Assembly: GCA_035627835.1 (NCBI GenBank)
Contig: DASPKX010000120.1
Location: 1-30,608 of the forward strand
Origin: DASPKX01 sp035627835
Lineage (GTDB): Bacteria; Verrucomicrobiota; Verrucomicrobiia; Limisphaerales; SXQI01
DNA: 30,608 nt
Direction: 5' to 3'
The notes below the pieces were generated by a model. The model ran no database searches, was not told the DNA's origin, and worked only from the letters and a program-made list of their open reading frames with translations. Positions 8,428-16,310 of the stretch are shown in pieces. Both the position numbers and the translations under genes were made by a program. How positions within the stretch are numbered: the stretch's first letter is position 1; every line of letters begins with the position of its first letter.

Positions 8428-8595
8428 TAGAAGCGCTTTCATAAGTAGGAACGAGGCTGGTTCGTATGGATTTTGGTGTGGGGCAAGGCGCGAGGAAGGA
8501 GCATATCCGCATGGATCTGCGACCTACGAGCAACGCCGCAACCACGCCAAAAGGCGCCGAAGCAGGCAGTTTCTACCCTTATGAAACCGCTTCTA
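8428..8595. repeat. 168-bp element with terminal inverted repeats
   Basis: The sequence TAGAAGCGCTTTCATAAG at 8428-8445 returns inverted at 8578-8595 with one mismatch in 18. Weaker symmetry continues inward, so the whole unit may fold into a long imperfect hairpin. It contains no ORF of note. The right arm overlaps the last codon and stop of the peroxiredoxin gene. It is either a small non-autonomous mobile unit (MITE-like) or an extragenic palindrome that forms a structured RNA or terminator between two minus-strand genes. The immediately upstream 8383-8412 also has the short direct repeat GGAACGCGT twice. Confidence 0.6.
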
Positions 8596-9066
8596 CTTCA
8601 AGCGGGCCACGGTCTGCTTGATGGCATCGAAGTTTGGCAGATCCTTCGGGGTCGGCGTTTGCTCGCTGTATTGAATCACCCCGTTTTTATCGATCACGAA
8701 TGCCGCCCGGGCGCTAACGGATCCGAGTCCGATCAGATCCTGGAGCAGCACCCCGTAAGCCTCGGCAGTCTTTTTGTTAAGATCGCTCGCCACTGTGATG
8801 GTGATGTTGTTCTTTTGCGCCCACGCTTCCTGCGCGAATGGGCTGTCCACACTAATGGCAATCACATCAGCGCCGCTGAATTCTTTCAGCCCGTTGCTGA
8901 CGTCGCACATCTCGGTCGTGCAAACACCCGTAAATGCTAAGGGGAAGAAAAGGACGACGGTGTTGCGCTGGCCGAAATTCTTGCTGAGGGTGACATCCTC
9001 CAAACCGTTCGGGCGCTTGGTTTTCAGAGTGAAATCGGGAGCTTTGGAGCCAACTTGAAGTGCCAT
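8593..9066 (-). CDS. peroxiredoxin (AhpE/Bcp type)
   Basis: This 157-aa cytoplasmic thiol peroxidase reduces hydrogen peroxide or organic hydroperoxides. The active-site signature P-x-x-x-T-x-x-C is present as P42, T46 and peroxidatic C49 in 'FPLAFTGVCTTEMC', and C54 lies five residues further on as a possible resolving cysteine. Length and order of elements ('SKAPDFTL' at the N-terminus, 'VDSPFAQEAWAQ', 'RAAFVIDKNGVIQYSE') fit the AhpE/AhpC-TSA family. It stands alone on the minus strand. The 179 bp before it separate it from a divergent plus-strand gene and should hold both promoters. Its last codons overlap the right arm of the inverted-repeat element at 8428-8595. Confidence 0.93.
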   Translation of the reverse strand: MALQVGSKAPDFTLKTKRPNGLEDVTLSKNFGQRNTVVLFFPLAFTGVCTTEMCDVSNGLKEFSGADVIAISVDSPFAQEAWAQKNNITITVASDLNKKTAEAYGVLLQDLIGLGSVSARAAFVIDKNGVIQYSEQTPTPKDLPNFDAIKQTVARLK

Positions 9067-9245
9067 AAAATAACGATTCTTTTAAATTGTTGTGAGTCCG
9101 TCCTTGGCGCGGAGTTATAGGGAGGGGGGCTCAGGGTGTCAAACGCTTTGCTCCCCTGAACGATAAGTCAGGGCCACTTGTCAATAACCCCCTCTTGCAA
9201 ATCCCCACCGACAGGAGGATGAATACCGTAGAGCAGGGAAATACT

Positions 9246-10043
9246 ATGAATGTCAGGGACGAGCTGTTGCGGTTGTGCCACTTGATGACGGACGACGGGG
9301 AGCTTTCCGGTGAGGAGGTATGGAAGCTTGCCCAGTGGCTAAATGATCATCCCGAAGCCACTATGGATTGGCCCGGGGACAAGCTGGCTCGGGTTCTTCA
9401 AGAAGTTTTCGCGAATGGTGAACCCCAGGTGAACGAACTCTTCCAGGTGGCTGAAGCCATTCGTGAGGTGGAAGAAGAGGAGGCTTCACGCGCTCTCCTC
9501 GCCAGCCCCAGTGCGCTCATCGCGGAGGATGAAGCTGCGCCAGCAAGTGAAGCCGAATTGCCGCTCCTGCCCAGCCTCCGCCAGGTTGTGCAGATGGATT
9601 GCACGACCGAAGCAAAGGAGCAGGTTGTGGATATCTGCGATCACACCTGCACCTGCGAAGAATGGCAAAAACACCGCAGCGCATTTCCTGCACGCCATGT
9701 GAAAAGAATGTGCAAGCATGTCGCCAAAGCCCTGCTGGAGCACAAGGAAGAGTTGAACTACGGCGACCTCATCGGCTGCCTCATTGAAACCTGCGTTCGT
9801 CGCGGGCGCGGCACCACGATCCACGGCGAGTACGTTGCTGTCATTCCTCCCTCGGGAATGGCTTTGCTTTCGCACGCTGATGCGGAGTGGGTGAACGTTT
9901 ACGCGCTGAACAGCAGCAAGTACGAGCGGTTTACATATAGCCTGCACGACAAGCGTTGGTCCTTCGGTCAAACGCCAAAGGATTCTTTGGCGCTGCGCAA
10001 CTTCATCGAATCACGATGGAGTTTGGCCCCAGCCAACGCCTAA
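9246..10043 (+). CDS. TerB-like plus SWIM zinc-finger protein, function unknown
   Basis: This 265-aa protein has an acidic helical N-terminal domain (about residues 3-75) with two 'DDGELSGEEVWKLAQWL' / 'ANGEPQVNELFQVAEAI'-type halves, resembling TerB-like domains. A charged linker follows, then a SWIM-type zinc finger: C135-x-C137 in 'CTCEEW' and C156-x-H158 in 'MCKHVAKAL'. SWIM fingers bind DNA or proteins and occur in helicases and recombination factors. This gene has no catalytic motif that I can see, so a nucleic-acid-binding or adaptor role is a guess. Two in-frame starts lie upstream (9195 and 9219). I chose 9246 because the ATG at 9219 is only a base or two from the AGGAGG before it. 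It converges on the lipoprotein gene, 7 bp away. Confidence 0.7.
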   Translation: MNVRDELLRLCHLMTDDGELSGEEVWKLAQWLNDHPEATMDWPGDKLARVLQEVFANGEPQVNELFQVAEAIREVEEEEASRALLASPSALIAEDEAAPASEAELPLLPSLRQVVQMDCTTEAKEQVVDICDHTCTCEEWQKHRSAFPARHVKRMCKHVAKALLEHKEELNYGDLIGCLIETCVRRGRGTTIHGEYVAVIPPSGMALLSHADAEWVNVYALNSSKYERFTYSLHDKRWSFGQTPKDSLALRNFIESRWSLAPANA

Positions 10044-10050
10044 CGATTAC

Positions 10051-10503
10051 TCACTTCCTAGGGCGGACCATGCGGAACTCGCCGTAGTCCTTCGACGATT
10101 TGTAGCTTGAGAAGAAGTTCGTGGGGCTCACCGTCGCTTCATAGTGGTATAGGCCTCCGAAAATCTTTCCCATGTCGTAAGATCCTTTTAACTCCACCCG
10201 GCCATCCGTCGCGCGTCCTCGCAATTCAGTTTTATATTGGCCGCTCAGAACCTTTTTCCATGTGGCGTGGAAATGGGCGGAGTAAGTGTCGGGAGCTACT
10301 TCCGTCACAATGCAACGAAGCCGGCCTTTGTGCCCGGTGGCTTTGCTCTCCCATGATCCCTCCCAGGGGCCGGTGATTTTATTAACCGGAGCGGGCGTTG
10401 CAGTTGCTTGCTTCCAGTGCCGGTTGTAACTGGAGCATCCAGCCGCAGCCCAGGCCAAACAACAAATCAGGGCTAAACCAAGAATTCTGCGCATAATCCT
10501 CAT
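10051..10503 (-). CDS. small predicted lipoprotein
   Basis: The N-terminus has a basic start ('MRIMRRI'), a hydrophobic stretch ('LGLALICCLAWAAA') and a lipobox ending 'AAGC', so the protein should be processed by signal peptidase II and anchored in a membrane as a ~130-residue lipoprotein. The mature part begins 'SSYNRHW' and contains 'GPWEGSWESKATGHKGRLRC', which recalls small beta-barrel or lipocalin-like lipoproteins in Verrucomicrobia, but I cannot name a family. Alternative starts are at 10518 and 10494 and do not affect the signal peptide. The dihydrouridine synthase stops 28 bp upstream in the same direction. Confidence 0.75.
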   Translation of the reverse strand: MRIMRRILGLALICCLAWAAAGCSSYNRHWKQATATPAPVNKITGPWEGSWESKATGHKGRLRCIVTEVAPDTYSAHFHATWKKVLSGQYKTELRGRATDGRVELKGSYDMGKIFGGLYHYEATVSPTNFFSSYKSSKDYGEFRMVRPRK

Positions 10504-10530
10504 GCTGATTATGACCATGTGTCCCGCAAA

Positions 10531-11634
10531 TTACCAGACGTCCACCGGGCCTTTGGGAACGGGGATTGCCTCGCGGGCCGCGACTCCAGGTTCAGCCATG
10601 AACGAGGCCACCAGGGCAGGGGGGGCGTAGTTCGGTTTCAGGTGGCCGTTGTCATCAAGGAACTGGCTGCGCCAACGAACATAAGCCTCCAGAATCTCCT
10701 CGAACTCAGCCCGGCGCGAAAGAGTGACAATCCGTTTGTTGAACAGGTTCGCGGGGCCAAACCGTTTCGAATACCACGGCCCGATCTTGCGGAACATGCG
10801 GCATCCATGCTCCTCCCCGAAGACCTCAACCATCAGATCCAGGTGCCTGCGCATAACGCGCAGCCGCTCCTCGAACGCCGGTTCGGGCAGAAGCTCGCCG
10901 GTCGCGAGGTAATGATGCGTGTGTTTAAAGATCCACGGATTGTAAAAGGCGCCACGCCCGATGCTCACACCGGCGCAGCCGGTCTCCTCTAACATTTTCC
11001 GGGCGGCTTGCGGTGTGGTTACATCGCCGTTGCCAATAACAGGAATGCTCTTGGCCGCCTCAGCCACCTTCCGTATTCCCGCCAGATTGACAGTGCCGCT
11101 GAACCCTTGCTCACGGGTGCGGCCATGAATGAACACGGCAGCCACTCCCGCTTGCTCAAGGGCTCGCACCAGGTCAGGAGCCGTCAGGTTTTCATCGTCC
11201 CACCCCAGGCGCATCTTCGCGGTCACGGGAATCTTTAATGCATCGACCATCCCCTTTACTAGGGCGGCGGTCTTATCCATCTCCGTCATCATGGCAGAGC
11301 CACCGCCCACACGGCAGACTTTGCGCACCGGGCATCCCATGTTGATGTCGATCGAGGAAACGCCTTGCGCTTCCAGAAACAGGGCGGCATCGCGCATCTC
11401 CTCCGGCACCGCCCCGAACAGTTGCACAGCCAGGGGACGATCCGCCGGGCAAGTCTCGATCAGCTTGAACGCTTTAGGGTTCTTCTCCAACAGGGACCTC
11501 GCATTCACGAGATCCGTGGTGGCGAGGTCCAATCCCCCAAGCTCACGAATAGCCAGCCGGAATGGCAGGTTCGTGTAACCCGCCAAAGGCGACAGAAACA
11601 GATTCGATTTCAGCTCTAGCGACCCGAAACGCAT
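10531..11634 (-). CDS. dusB: tRNA-dihydrouridine synthase (DusB-type)
   Basis: This 367-aa FMN enzyme reduces a uridine of tRNA to dihydrouridine with NADPH. The family signature 'DINMGCPVRKV' contains the catalytic cysteine (C101 from the chosen start). Also present are the N-terminal FMN-site 'LSPLAGYTNLPFR', the Lys and His of the TIM barrel ('TAKMRLGWD', 'FIHGRTREQGFSG'), and 'PVIGNGDVTTPQ' with 'GVSIGRGAFYNPW' for FMN phosphate binding. The C-terminal helical tRNA-binding domain follows. I chose the ATG at 11634 ('MRFGSLELK') because family members start there; the frame extends to a GTG at 11673, and neither start has a clear ribosome-binding site. The exact Dus class (A, B or C) is based on general resemblance. 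Confidence 0.92.
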   Translation of the reverse strand: MRFGSLELKSNLFLSPLAGYTNLPFRLAIRELGGLDLATTDLVNARSLLEKNPKAFKLIETCPADRPLAVQLFGAVPEEMRDAALFLEAQGVSSIDINMGCPVRKVCRVGGGSAMMTEMDKTAALVKGMVDALKIPVTAKMRLGWDDENLTAPDLVRALEQAGVAAVFIHGRTREQGFSGTVNLAGIRKVAEAAKSIPVIGNGDVTTPQAARKMLEETGCAGVSIGRGAFYNPWIFKHTHHYLATGELLPEPAFEERLRVMRRHLDLMVEVFGEEHGCRMFRKIGPWYSKRFGPANLFNKRIVTLSRRAEFEEILEAYVRWRSQFLDDNGHLKPNYAPPALVASFMAEPGVAAREAIPVPKGPVDVW

Positions 11635-11742
11635 GCGCGGCAGAAAGCTACTTCGACATTGTGACAACTGCACGGAAAACCACGCTCACACCGGTTCGCA
11701 ACTTTCGAATCCTAGACCCCGGAGCGGGTCGAACAATGATAG

Positions 11743-11771
11743 CCCAGGGTGAGCGCCAGCGTAACCCTGGG
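11743..11771. repeat. CCCAGGGT...ACCCTGGG hairpin repeat
   Basis: The 8-bp arms CCCAGGGT (11743-11750) and ACCCTGGG (11764-11771) are perfect complements around a 13-nt loop. I recall similar hairpins as dispersed repeats in genomes of the Planctomycetes/Verrucomicrobia group, but have not compared them. With no T-run it is not a classical terminator, although it lies upstream of dusB and downstream of nothing on the plus strand. Confidence 0.6.
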
Positions 11772-11842
11772 TAAAAGGCCCAAAATAGACCCCTTCTCCA
11801 TTAAAATAGGGGAGGAGCCCAGGAGGAGGAGTATAATGGTCA

Positions 11843-12155
11843 CCTCTCCCTTGAATAAAGGGAGGGTGGTAGGCCCCGGTCCCCCGACCGGGCGTCTTTG
11901 ACTTCCTAACCCGCATTGCTTCCTAGCCGCGGAGCGAACGCGACGTCCCGATCCATCGGGATTAACTTTGTTTACGTGCTGCAAACCCGCATGGTATAAT
12001 GGTCACCTCTCCTTTGAACAAAGGGAGAGGAGTATAACTCCACCTCTCCCTTGAATAAAGGGAGAGGCCAGGGAGAGGGTGGTAGGCCCTGTCCCCTGGC
12101 CGGGCATTTCGACTTCCCCTCCTGTCGTCACCTCTCTCTTCGCTGACGGGAGAGG
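11843..12155. repeat. family of four CCTCTCCC...GGGAGAGG hairpins
   Basis: Four near-identical 24-25 bp inverted repeats occur at 11843-11866, 12006-12030, 12043-12067 and 12131-12155. Each has the form CCTCTCCCTT, a short loop, then AAGGGAGAGG, with small changes. The third is perfect in its arms. Two of them follow the same TATAATGGTCA context (11832-11842 and 11995-12005), and two are followed by GCCAGGGAG. The copies have clearly multiplied by duplication. They may form RNA hairpins, or they are simply extragenic repeats of this lineage. Confidence 0.75.
11929..11964 (+). repeat. 36-nt direct repeat, left copy
   Basis: This sequence ends in CCCGATCCATCGGGATTA, with a small hairpin core CCCGAT-CC-ATCGGG. 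An identical 36-nt copy in the same orientation is at 30038-30073, and diverged copies are at 29587-29618, 29711-29747 and 29875-29910. The two identical copies enclose the full defence island, about 18.1 kb apart. The element resembles a dispersed extragenic repeat rather than an att site, because there is no integrase and several copies exist. Confidence 0.8.
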
Positions 12156-12223
12156 CCAGGGAGTGGCGTCATCCCTCCGCATTGTAGGACCAGTCCTGCG
12201 ACTGTGCGGAAGGCGTTCATTTT

Positions 12224-12263
12224 CAGAAGTTCTGAGGAGCCCCCGGACTTCTCCAGACTTCTG
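12224..12263 (+). promoter_or_regulatory. inverted repeat before first island gene (possible operator)
   Basis: CAGAAGT at 12224-12230 and ACTTCTG at 12257-12263 are perfect complements, and the bases between them add partial pairing (TCTGAGGAG against CTTCTCCAGA). The structure ends 8 bp before the ATG at 12272. A small palindrome AGGAC-CA-GTCCT is at 12186-12197. It could be an operator or an RNA hairpin that covers the start region. I see no convincing promoter hexamers next to it. Confidence 0.35.
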
Positions 12264-12271
12264 GGTTGATC

Positions 12272-13300
12272 ATGACTCGCAAGCCGCTAAAAAGCAGCAT
12301 GCCTAAAGCTATTCCTCTAAGGTCGATTGCACCAGCCGCCGACACAAACTACTACATTCTGGGTGCGCATCGTGAGGACCACGAAAGCGACATTTTTAGG
12401 CAAATGCGGGATGGCAAGTTGGTCGATGTCGGATATGGGTGGAAGCAGAAGAATTTGAGACCTCTTGTTGGAAAGTCTGAAGCCGAAATTGTGAGTAAGC
12501 TTAAGCAGCGCGGCGAAAAAACCGCTGCTTACACCGCTTTGAAACACCTTTTGCGTTTCAAAGAAGGCGATTGGGTCGCGATAAAGAAGTTTTCTTACGC
12601 GAGAGGGAAAGATCCCATTTTGGTTATTCATGGGTACGCCAGGATTGTGAAGCGGAATGGAGAACTTTACAGACGTCGTGTTCGTCCATTCACACACACA
12701 ATTCACGCCGAGTATTTTGACGCCGCCGGGCCGCTCGAGTTTCCGTTCACTTATGGCCAGTCAGTGCACAAAATCACTGATCGGAAGCGAATCAAAAGAA
12801 TTTTTGGGCCTGTGTTCAAAAGCGAGTCCGTCAAAAAGCTGCTTCACAAACCTCAATCTCCGCGGAAAGACGCTCCTTATTCCCGACGCTCTGCGGCGCT
12901 CACGAAATCCATTGAAGACCAAATACGGCGCTATTCACGGACGGTGAGGGCGCGCCAGGAGCACAACAAACTTCAATTGAAACTGAAGGAGCAGCTTACG
13001 GCCAACTACGGAGCTGCAAACGTCACAATGGAGCAGGACTTTGTCGATCTGCGGGTGACTACGCCGACGGCGATTCATCTGTACGAGGTGAAGCCGTTTA
13101 GTAAAGCCGGAGCTTGCGTTCGGTCAGCTCTTGGCCAGCTCTGCTTGTACGCCTGGTCCCTTAATAATGAGGAGCGCAAGGTTGTTAAGCTGATAATTGC
13201 AGGCCCGAATCGCCCGACGAAAGTTGAATCCGAGTTTACAGCTTTTCTGAGAAAGTCCCTTCAGCTCGACCTCTGCTACCGCGCGATCAACAAACGATGA
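12272..13300 (+). CDS. PD-(D/E)XK nuclease-like protein with N-terminal domain, defence-associated
   Basis: This 342-aa protein is not from a family I can name. Its C-terminal ~110 residues look like a PD-(D/E)XK nuclease. D259 in 'FVDLRV' is followed by E272-x-K274 in 'IHLYEVKPF' and then by a helix 'VRSALGQLCLYAWSL', the 'ALGQL..Y' helix frequent in restriction-type enzymes. The N-terminal ~120 residues ('YYILGAHRED', 'LLRFKEGDWVAIKKFSY', 'LVIHGYARIVKRN') suggest a small beta-rich domain of EVE/PUA or related base-reading type; that is an inference. The region between is basic. ATG at 12272 is the probable start; ATG at 12299 is possible, and a TTG lies at 12266. It stands 146 bp before drmD on the same strand. 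Base composition looks more AT-rich than in the following genes, which suggests separate acquisition. Confidence 0.75.
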   Translation: MTRKPLKSSMPKAIPLRSIAPAADTNYYILGAHREDHESDIFRQMRDGKLVDVGYGWKQKNLRPLVGKSEAEIVSKLKQRGEKTAAYTALKHLLRFKEGDWVAIKKFSYARGKDPILVIHGYARIVKRNGELYRRRVRPFTHTIHAEYFDAAGPLEFPFTYGQSVHKITDRKRIKRIFGPVFKSESVKKLLHKPQSPRKDAPYSRRSAALTKSIEDQIRRYSRTVRARQEHNKLQLKLKEQLTANYGAANVTMEQDFVDLRVTTPTAIHLYEVKPFSKAGACVRSALGQLCLYAWSLNNEERKVVKLIIAGPNRPTKVESEFTAFLRKSLQLDLCYRAINKR

Positions 13301-13446
13301 CGCTCGGCGTTATGCTCCCTCGGCGCCGCGTTGTATGCGCTTGCAATCGGCGCCCATAGTTTTGTATCAGGGTGAATCCTAATGGCGGCAACTTCCATTT
13401 TTGCTGGGGCTTCGCACTTGCCTGAAAGCGCGCGAAAGGATCTAGC

Positions 13447-16305
13447 GTGAATCCGGGCTGCATTGTGCGCTGCCGCAATCGGGACTGGGTGCTGCTCCCG
13501 AGTGACGAGCCTGACCTTCACCTGCTGCGGCCTTTGACGGGAGCGACTGACGAGGTGATGGCGATTTCAAAGAGCCTGAGCAATCTGCTGCGCTACACCT
13601 ATCCGGAAGAGGGATTAACCGAGGCCACATTCCCCCCGCCGAAAACGGACGACATCTCGAATGCGGTCGGGACGCAATTGCTCTGGCAGGCTGCGAGGCT
13701 CACTTTGCGCGAAGGGGCCGCGCCGTTGCGGTCGCCCGGTCGGATATCCATCACCCCGCGCACATACCAATTCGTGCCGCTGCTGATGGCGCTGCGGCTC
13801 GAAACCATTCGCATGCTGATTGCCGATGATGTCGGCGTTGGGAAGACAGTCGAGGCGCTGCTGATCGCCCGCGAGATGCTCGACCGCGGCGAGATCAAGC
13901 GACTTTGCGTCCTTTGTCCTCCGTATCTGTGCGAGCAATGGCAAAAAGAGCTTTCAGAGAAGTTCAACCTGGAGGCGGTTTTGATTCGGTCCGGAACGGT
14001 GAACCAGCTCGAGCGCCGAATTCCTTCTGGCAAAGGCAATGTGTTCGACTATTACCCCGTGCAAGTCGTCAGCATTGATTTTGTGAAGGGCGATCGCAAG
14101 CGGGACAATTTCATTCAGCATTGCGCAGAATTCGTGATTGTGGACGAGGCGCACGGAGCGGCCTCGGCGAGCAGCGCGAAAACTAGCCAGCAGCAGCGGC
14201 ACGCGCTTTTGCAGGAACTCGCCGCAAGCCCTGCCCGCCATCTGGTGCTCCTCACCGCCACGCCGCACAGCGGAGTTCCCGAAGCTTTTCAATCCTTGCT
14301 CGCGCTGCTGAGGCCGGAATTCGGCTCTTATGATGTTGGCGCTTTAACCCAGCCTCAGCGGGAGGAGCTGGCGCTCCATTTCGTGCAGCGCACTCGTAAG
14401 GACATTGAGACTCAGTGGGAGTCCGAAAGCTGCTTTCCCAAACGGGAGGCAACCGATGAGGCGCACACCCTCTCGCCGGAATACCGGCGTCTTTTCGAGA
14501 AGACCTACGAATTTTGCAGCGAGCTCGTGCGCGGGAGCGAAGGGCTGGACAAACGGCGGCAGCGCGTTCGCTATTGGGCCGCGCTCGCGCTCCTTCGCTG
14601 CGTTATGTCGAGCCCGGCGGCGGCGGTGGCCGCGCTTGACCGCAAGCAGCGCGATCTGGGTGAGTTCGATGATGACGTTGATTTTTCGCCAAACGTCTTC
14701 GAATCCGCCGACGAACAAACGGATGACACGCAGCCGACGCCTCCAATTGAAGCTGCGGAGCGCGGCATGGAAGCGAGCGAGCGGCGGCGCCTGCGGGAGT
14801 TAAGCACTCTGGCGGCGTCGATTGCGTTTAAGCCTGCGGACACAAAACTGAACGGGTGCGCCACCCTCGTCGCCAGGCTGCTGCGCGATGGTTTTCAACC
14901 CATCGTCTGGTGCCGGTACATCGCCACGGCCCAATATGTGGCCCAGGGCCTGACTGAACTTCTCAAAAGAGAATTCCCCAGCGCCCGCGTTGTGGCGATC
15001 ACGGGAGCGCTGGCGGATGAAGAGCGCCGCGTAAAAGTTCTGGAGCTCGGCGCCACCAAGCCGCGCGTGCTCGTGGCGACAGATTGCCTGAGCGAAGGGA
15101 TCAACCTGCAGAACCTGTTCAACGCTGCGCTCCACTACGATCTGCCTTGGAACCCAAATCGGCTCGAGCAGCGCGAAGGCCGGGTGGACCGCTATGGCCA
15201 ATCGCTCTCGAAAGTCGTGCGCACGATCCGGTTTTTTAGCCCACAAAATCCGGTGGATGGTGTGGTCATCCGCGTGCTGCTCGATAAAGCGCGCGAAATT
15301 CACCATGCCCTCGGCACCCACGTGCCCGTGCCCGAGGAAAGTGACACCGTGACGCAAGCGGTGCTTCAGGCGCTTTTCTTGAGCGGCAGAACAACGGAAG
15401 AAGCGCTCCCGCAGCTCGAGTTGGGGCTGGAGCTTCCTGAAGTCAACGCGCTTCATCGCTCATGGGAAGCGTCCGCACGAAGCAATTCCACCAGGTTCGC
15501 CCAGCGCGCGCTCAAGCCGGCCGAAGTTCGCTCGGAAGTTGAACAGACCGATAAAGTCCTCGGCGATCCCACGGCGGTGCAGATGTTCGTGCTCAACGCC
15601 GCTGAACGGCTTGGCCTGGGGATTGTTCAGGACCGGCGGGAGCCGCGCGCCTACGCGGTGAGCGTCAGCGCGGAAAGCCGCCTCACATTGCCGGAGGCGG
15701 TGCAGGCGGCGTTGCCACAGTCCAGGAGCGGCCAATGGCGGATTACGTTCTCCTCGCCAGCGCCCGAAGGCGCGGAGTATCTCGGCCGCAACCATCGGTT
15801 TGTGGCCAGCCTCGCCCAATACCTCATGGAGGAAGCTTTAACCAAAGGGAGCGCCGCGCGGGCCTCCAGGTGCGCAGCGATGCGAACGACTTCAGTCACG
15901 AAGCTCACCACCCTTTACCTCTTGCGTGTCCGATACATGATTGAGCTGCCGGGGCGCGCGCCACTCCTGGCGGAGGAGGTGCAGCTTCTCGGGCGGCTTG
16001 GTTTGGGGGCTGGCGCTGAATGGCTCGATGGCGACCAGCCGTTGGCCTTGCTCGAGCAAGCCAGGCCCGAGGTGAACCTCCCGCTCGAGGAACGACGCGA
16101 GCTGGTCGGGCGGGCATTGCAGGAATATGGAACGCTCCAATCGCAGATTCACCCGCGCATCGACGAGCGAGGCAAAGAGCTGCTCGAATCGCATAAACGG
16201 ATTCGCAAAGCTGTGCTCATGCATACTCGCGGTTTAACTGTCACCCCGCATTTTCCGCCTGATCTGCTGGGAATGCTCGTGCTGCAACCGCACATTCAAG
16301 GCTGA
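13447..16305 (+). CDS. drmD: DrmD-like SNF2-family helicase (DISARM)
   Basis: This 952-aa protein is a superfamily 2 SNF2-type ATPase. The Walker A motif is 'DDVGVGKT' (residues 127-134, K133), and Walker B is D233-E-A-H in 'VIVDEAH'. Motif III follows in 'LLTATPHSG'. The second helicase lobe has 'ATDCLSEGINLQ' and the arginine-finger motif 'QREGRVDRYGQ' (about 575-585). The N-terminal 'TPRTYQFVPLLMALR' and the wording of the first lobe match what I recall of DISARM DrmD, including the neighbouring adenine methylase. In DISARM, DrmD is an accessory of class 1 systems that restrict incoming phage DNA. The GTG start is fixed by GAAAGGA at 13434-13440 and an in-frame stop at 13423. The methylase ATG follows 6 bp after the stop. 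The C-terminal ~330 residues have no motif I can identify. Confidence 0.85.
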   Translation: MNPGCIVRCRNRDWVLLPSDEPDLHLLRPLTGATDEVMAISKSLSNLLRYTYPEEGLTEATFPPPKTDDISNAVGTQLLWQAARLTLREGAAPLRSPGRISITPRTYQFVPLLMALRLETIRMLIADDVGVGKTVEALLIAREMLDRGEIKRLCVLCPPYLCEQWQKELSEKFNLEAVLIRSGTVNQLERRIPSGKGNVFDYYPVQVVSIDFVKGDRKRDNFIQHCAEFVIVDEAHGAASASSAKTSQQQRHALLQELAASPARHLVLLTATPHSGVPEAFQSLLALLRPEFGSYDVGALTQPQREELALHFVQRTRKDIETQWESESCFPKREATDEAHTLSPEYRRLFEKTYEFCSELVRGSEGLDKRRQRVRYWAALALLRCVMSSPAAAVAALDRKQRDLGEFDDDVDFSPNVFESADEQTDDTQPTPPIEAAERGMEASERRRLRELSTLAASIAFKPADTKLNGCATLVARLLRDGFQPIVWCRYIATAQYVAQGLTELLKREFPSARVVAITGALADEERRVKVLELGATKPRVLVATDCLSEGINLQNLFNAALHYDLPWNPNRLEQREGRVDRYGQSLSKVVRTIRFFSPQNPVDGVVIRVLLDKAREIHHALGTHVPVPEESDTVTQAVLQALFLSGRTTEEALPQLELGLELPEVNALHRSWEASARSNSTRFAQRALKPAEVRSEVEQTDKVLGDPTAVQMFVLNAAERLGLGIVQDRREPRAYAVSVSAESRLTLPEAVQAALPQSRSGQWRITFSSPAPEGAEYLGRNHRFVASLAQYLMEEALTKGSAARASRCAAMRTTSVTKLTTLYLLRVRYMIELPGRAPLLAEEVQLLGRLGLGAGAEWLDGDQPLALLEQARPEVNLPLEERRELVGRALQEYGTLQSQIHPRIDERGKELLESHKRIRKAVLMHTRGLTVTPHFPPDLLGMLVLQPHIQG

Positions 16306-16310
16306 ACCCG

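Larger units (their letters stand above)
11635..12271. other. gene-free repeat block between dusB and the defence island
   Basis: These ~640 bp hold no credible gene; open frames here are short and run through repeats. The block contains an inverted repeat at 11743-11771, four related hairpins spread over 11843-12155, one copy of a 36-nt sequence that recurs right of the island (11929-11964), and a partly palindromic stretch directly before the first island gene (12186-12263). It forms the left boundary between housekeeping-type genes and the defence genes. Confidence 0.8.

Noticed and set aside
11843..12155. Possible CRISPR array from the regularly repeated hairpins
   Set aside because: Spacing is irregular (the gaps between units are about 139, 12 and 63 bp), the units are themselves palindromic throughout, and no cas genes are present.
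11686..12306. Short frames in the block left of the island
   Set aside because: They follow the hairpin repeats, have no start signals and lack any recognisable domain.
13330..13490. Apparent partial duplication of the drmD 5' end in the gap before it (TTGTATGCGC...GCAATCGG against CATTGTGCGC...GCAATCGG)
   Set aside because: The similarity is short and interrupted; it could be a decayed duplication, but it is too weak to call.
14800..15456. Long minus-strand frame (218 codons) opposite drmD, and similar ones opposite the methylase (18129-19019) and the helicase (23996-24904)
   Set aside because: These are typical shadows of GC-rich coding sequence. The plus strand has the full motifs, and the antisense peptides are rich in Arg, Ala and Gln without domains.
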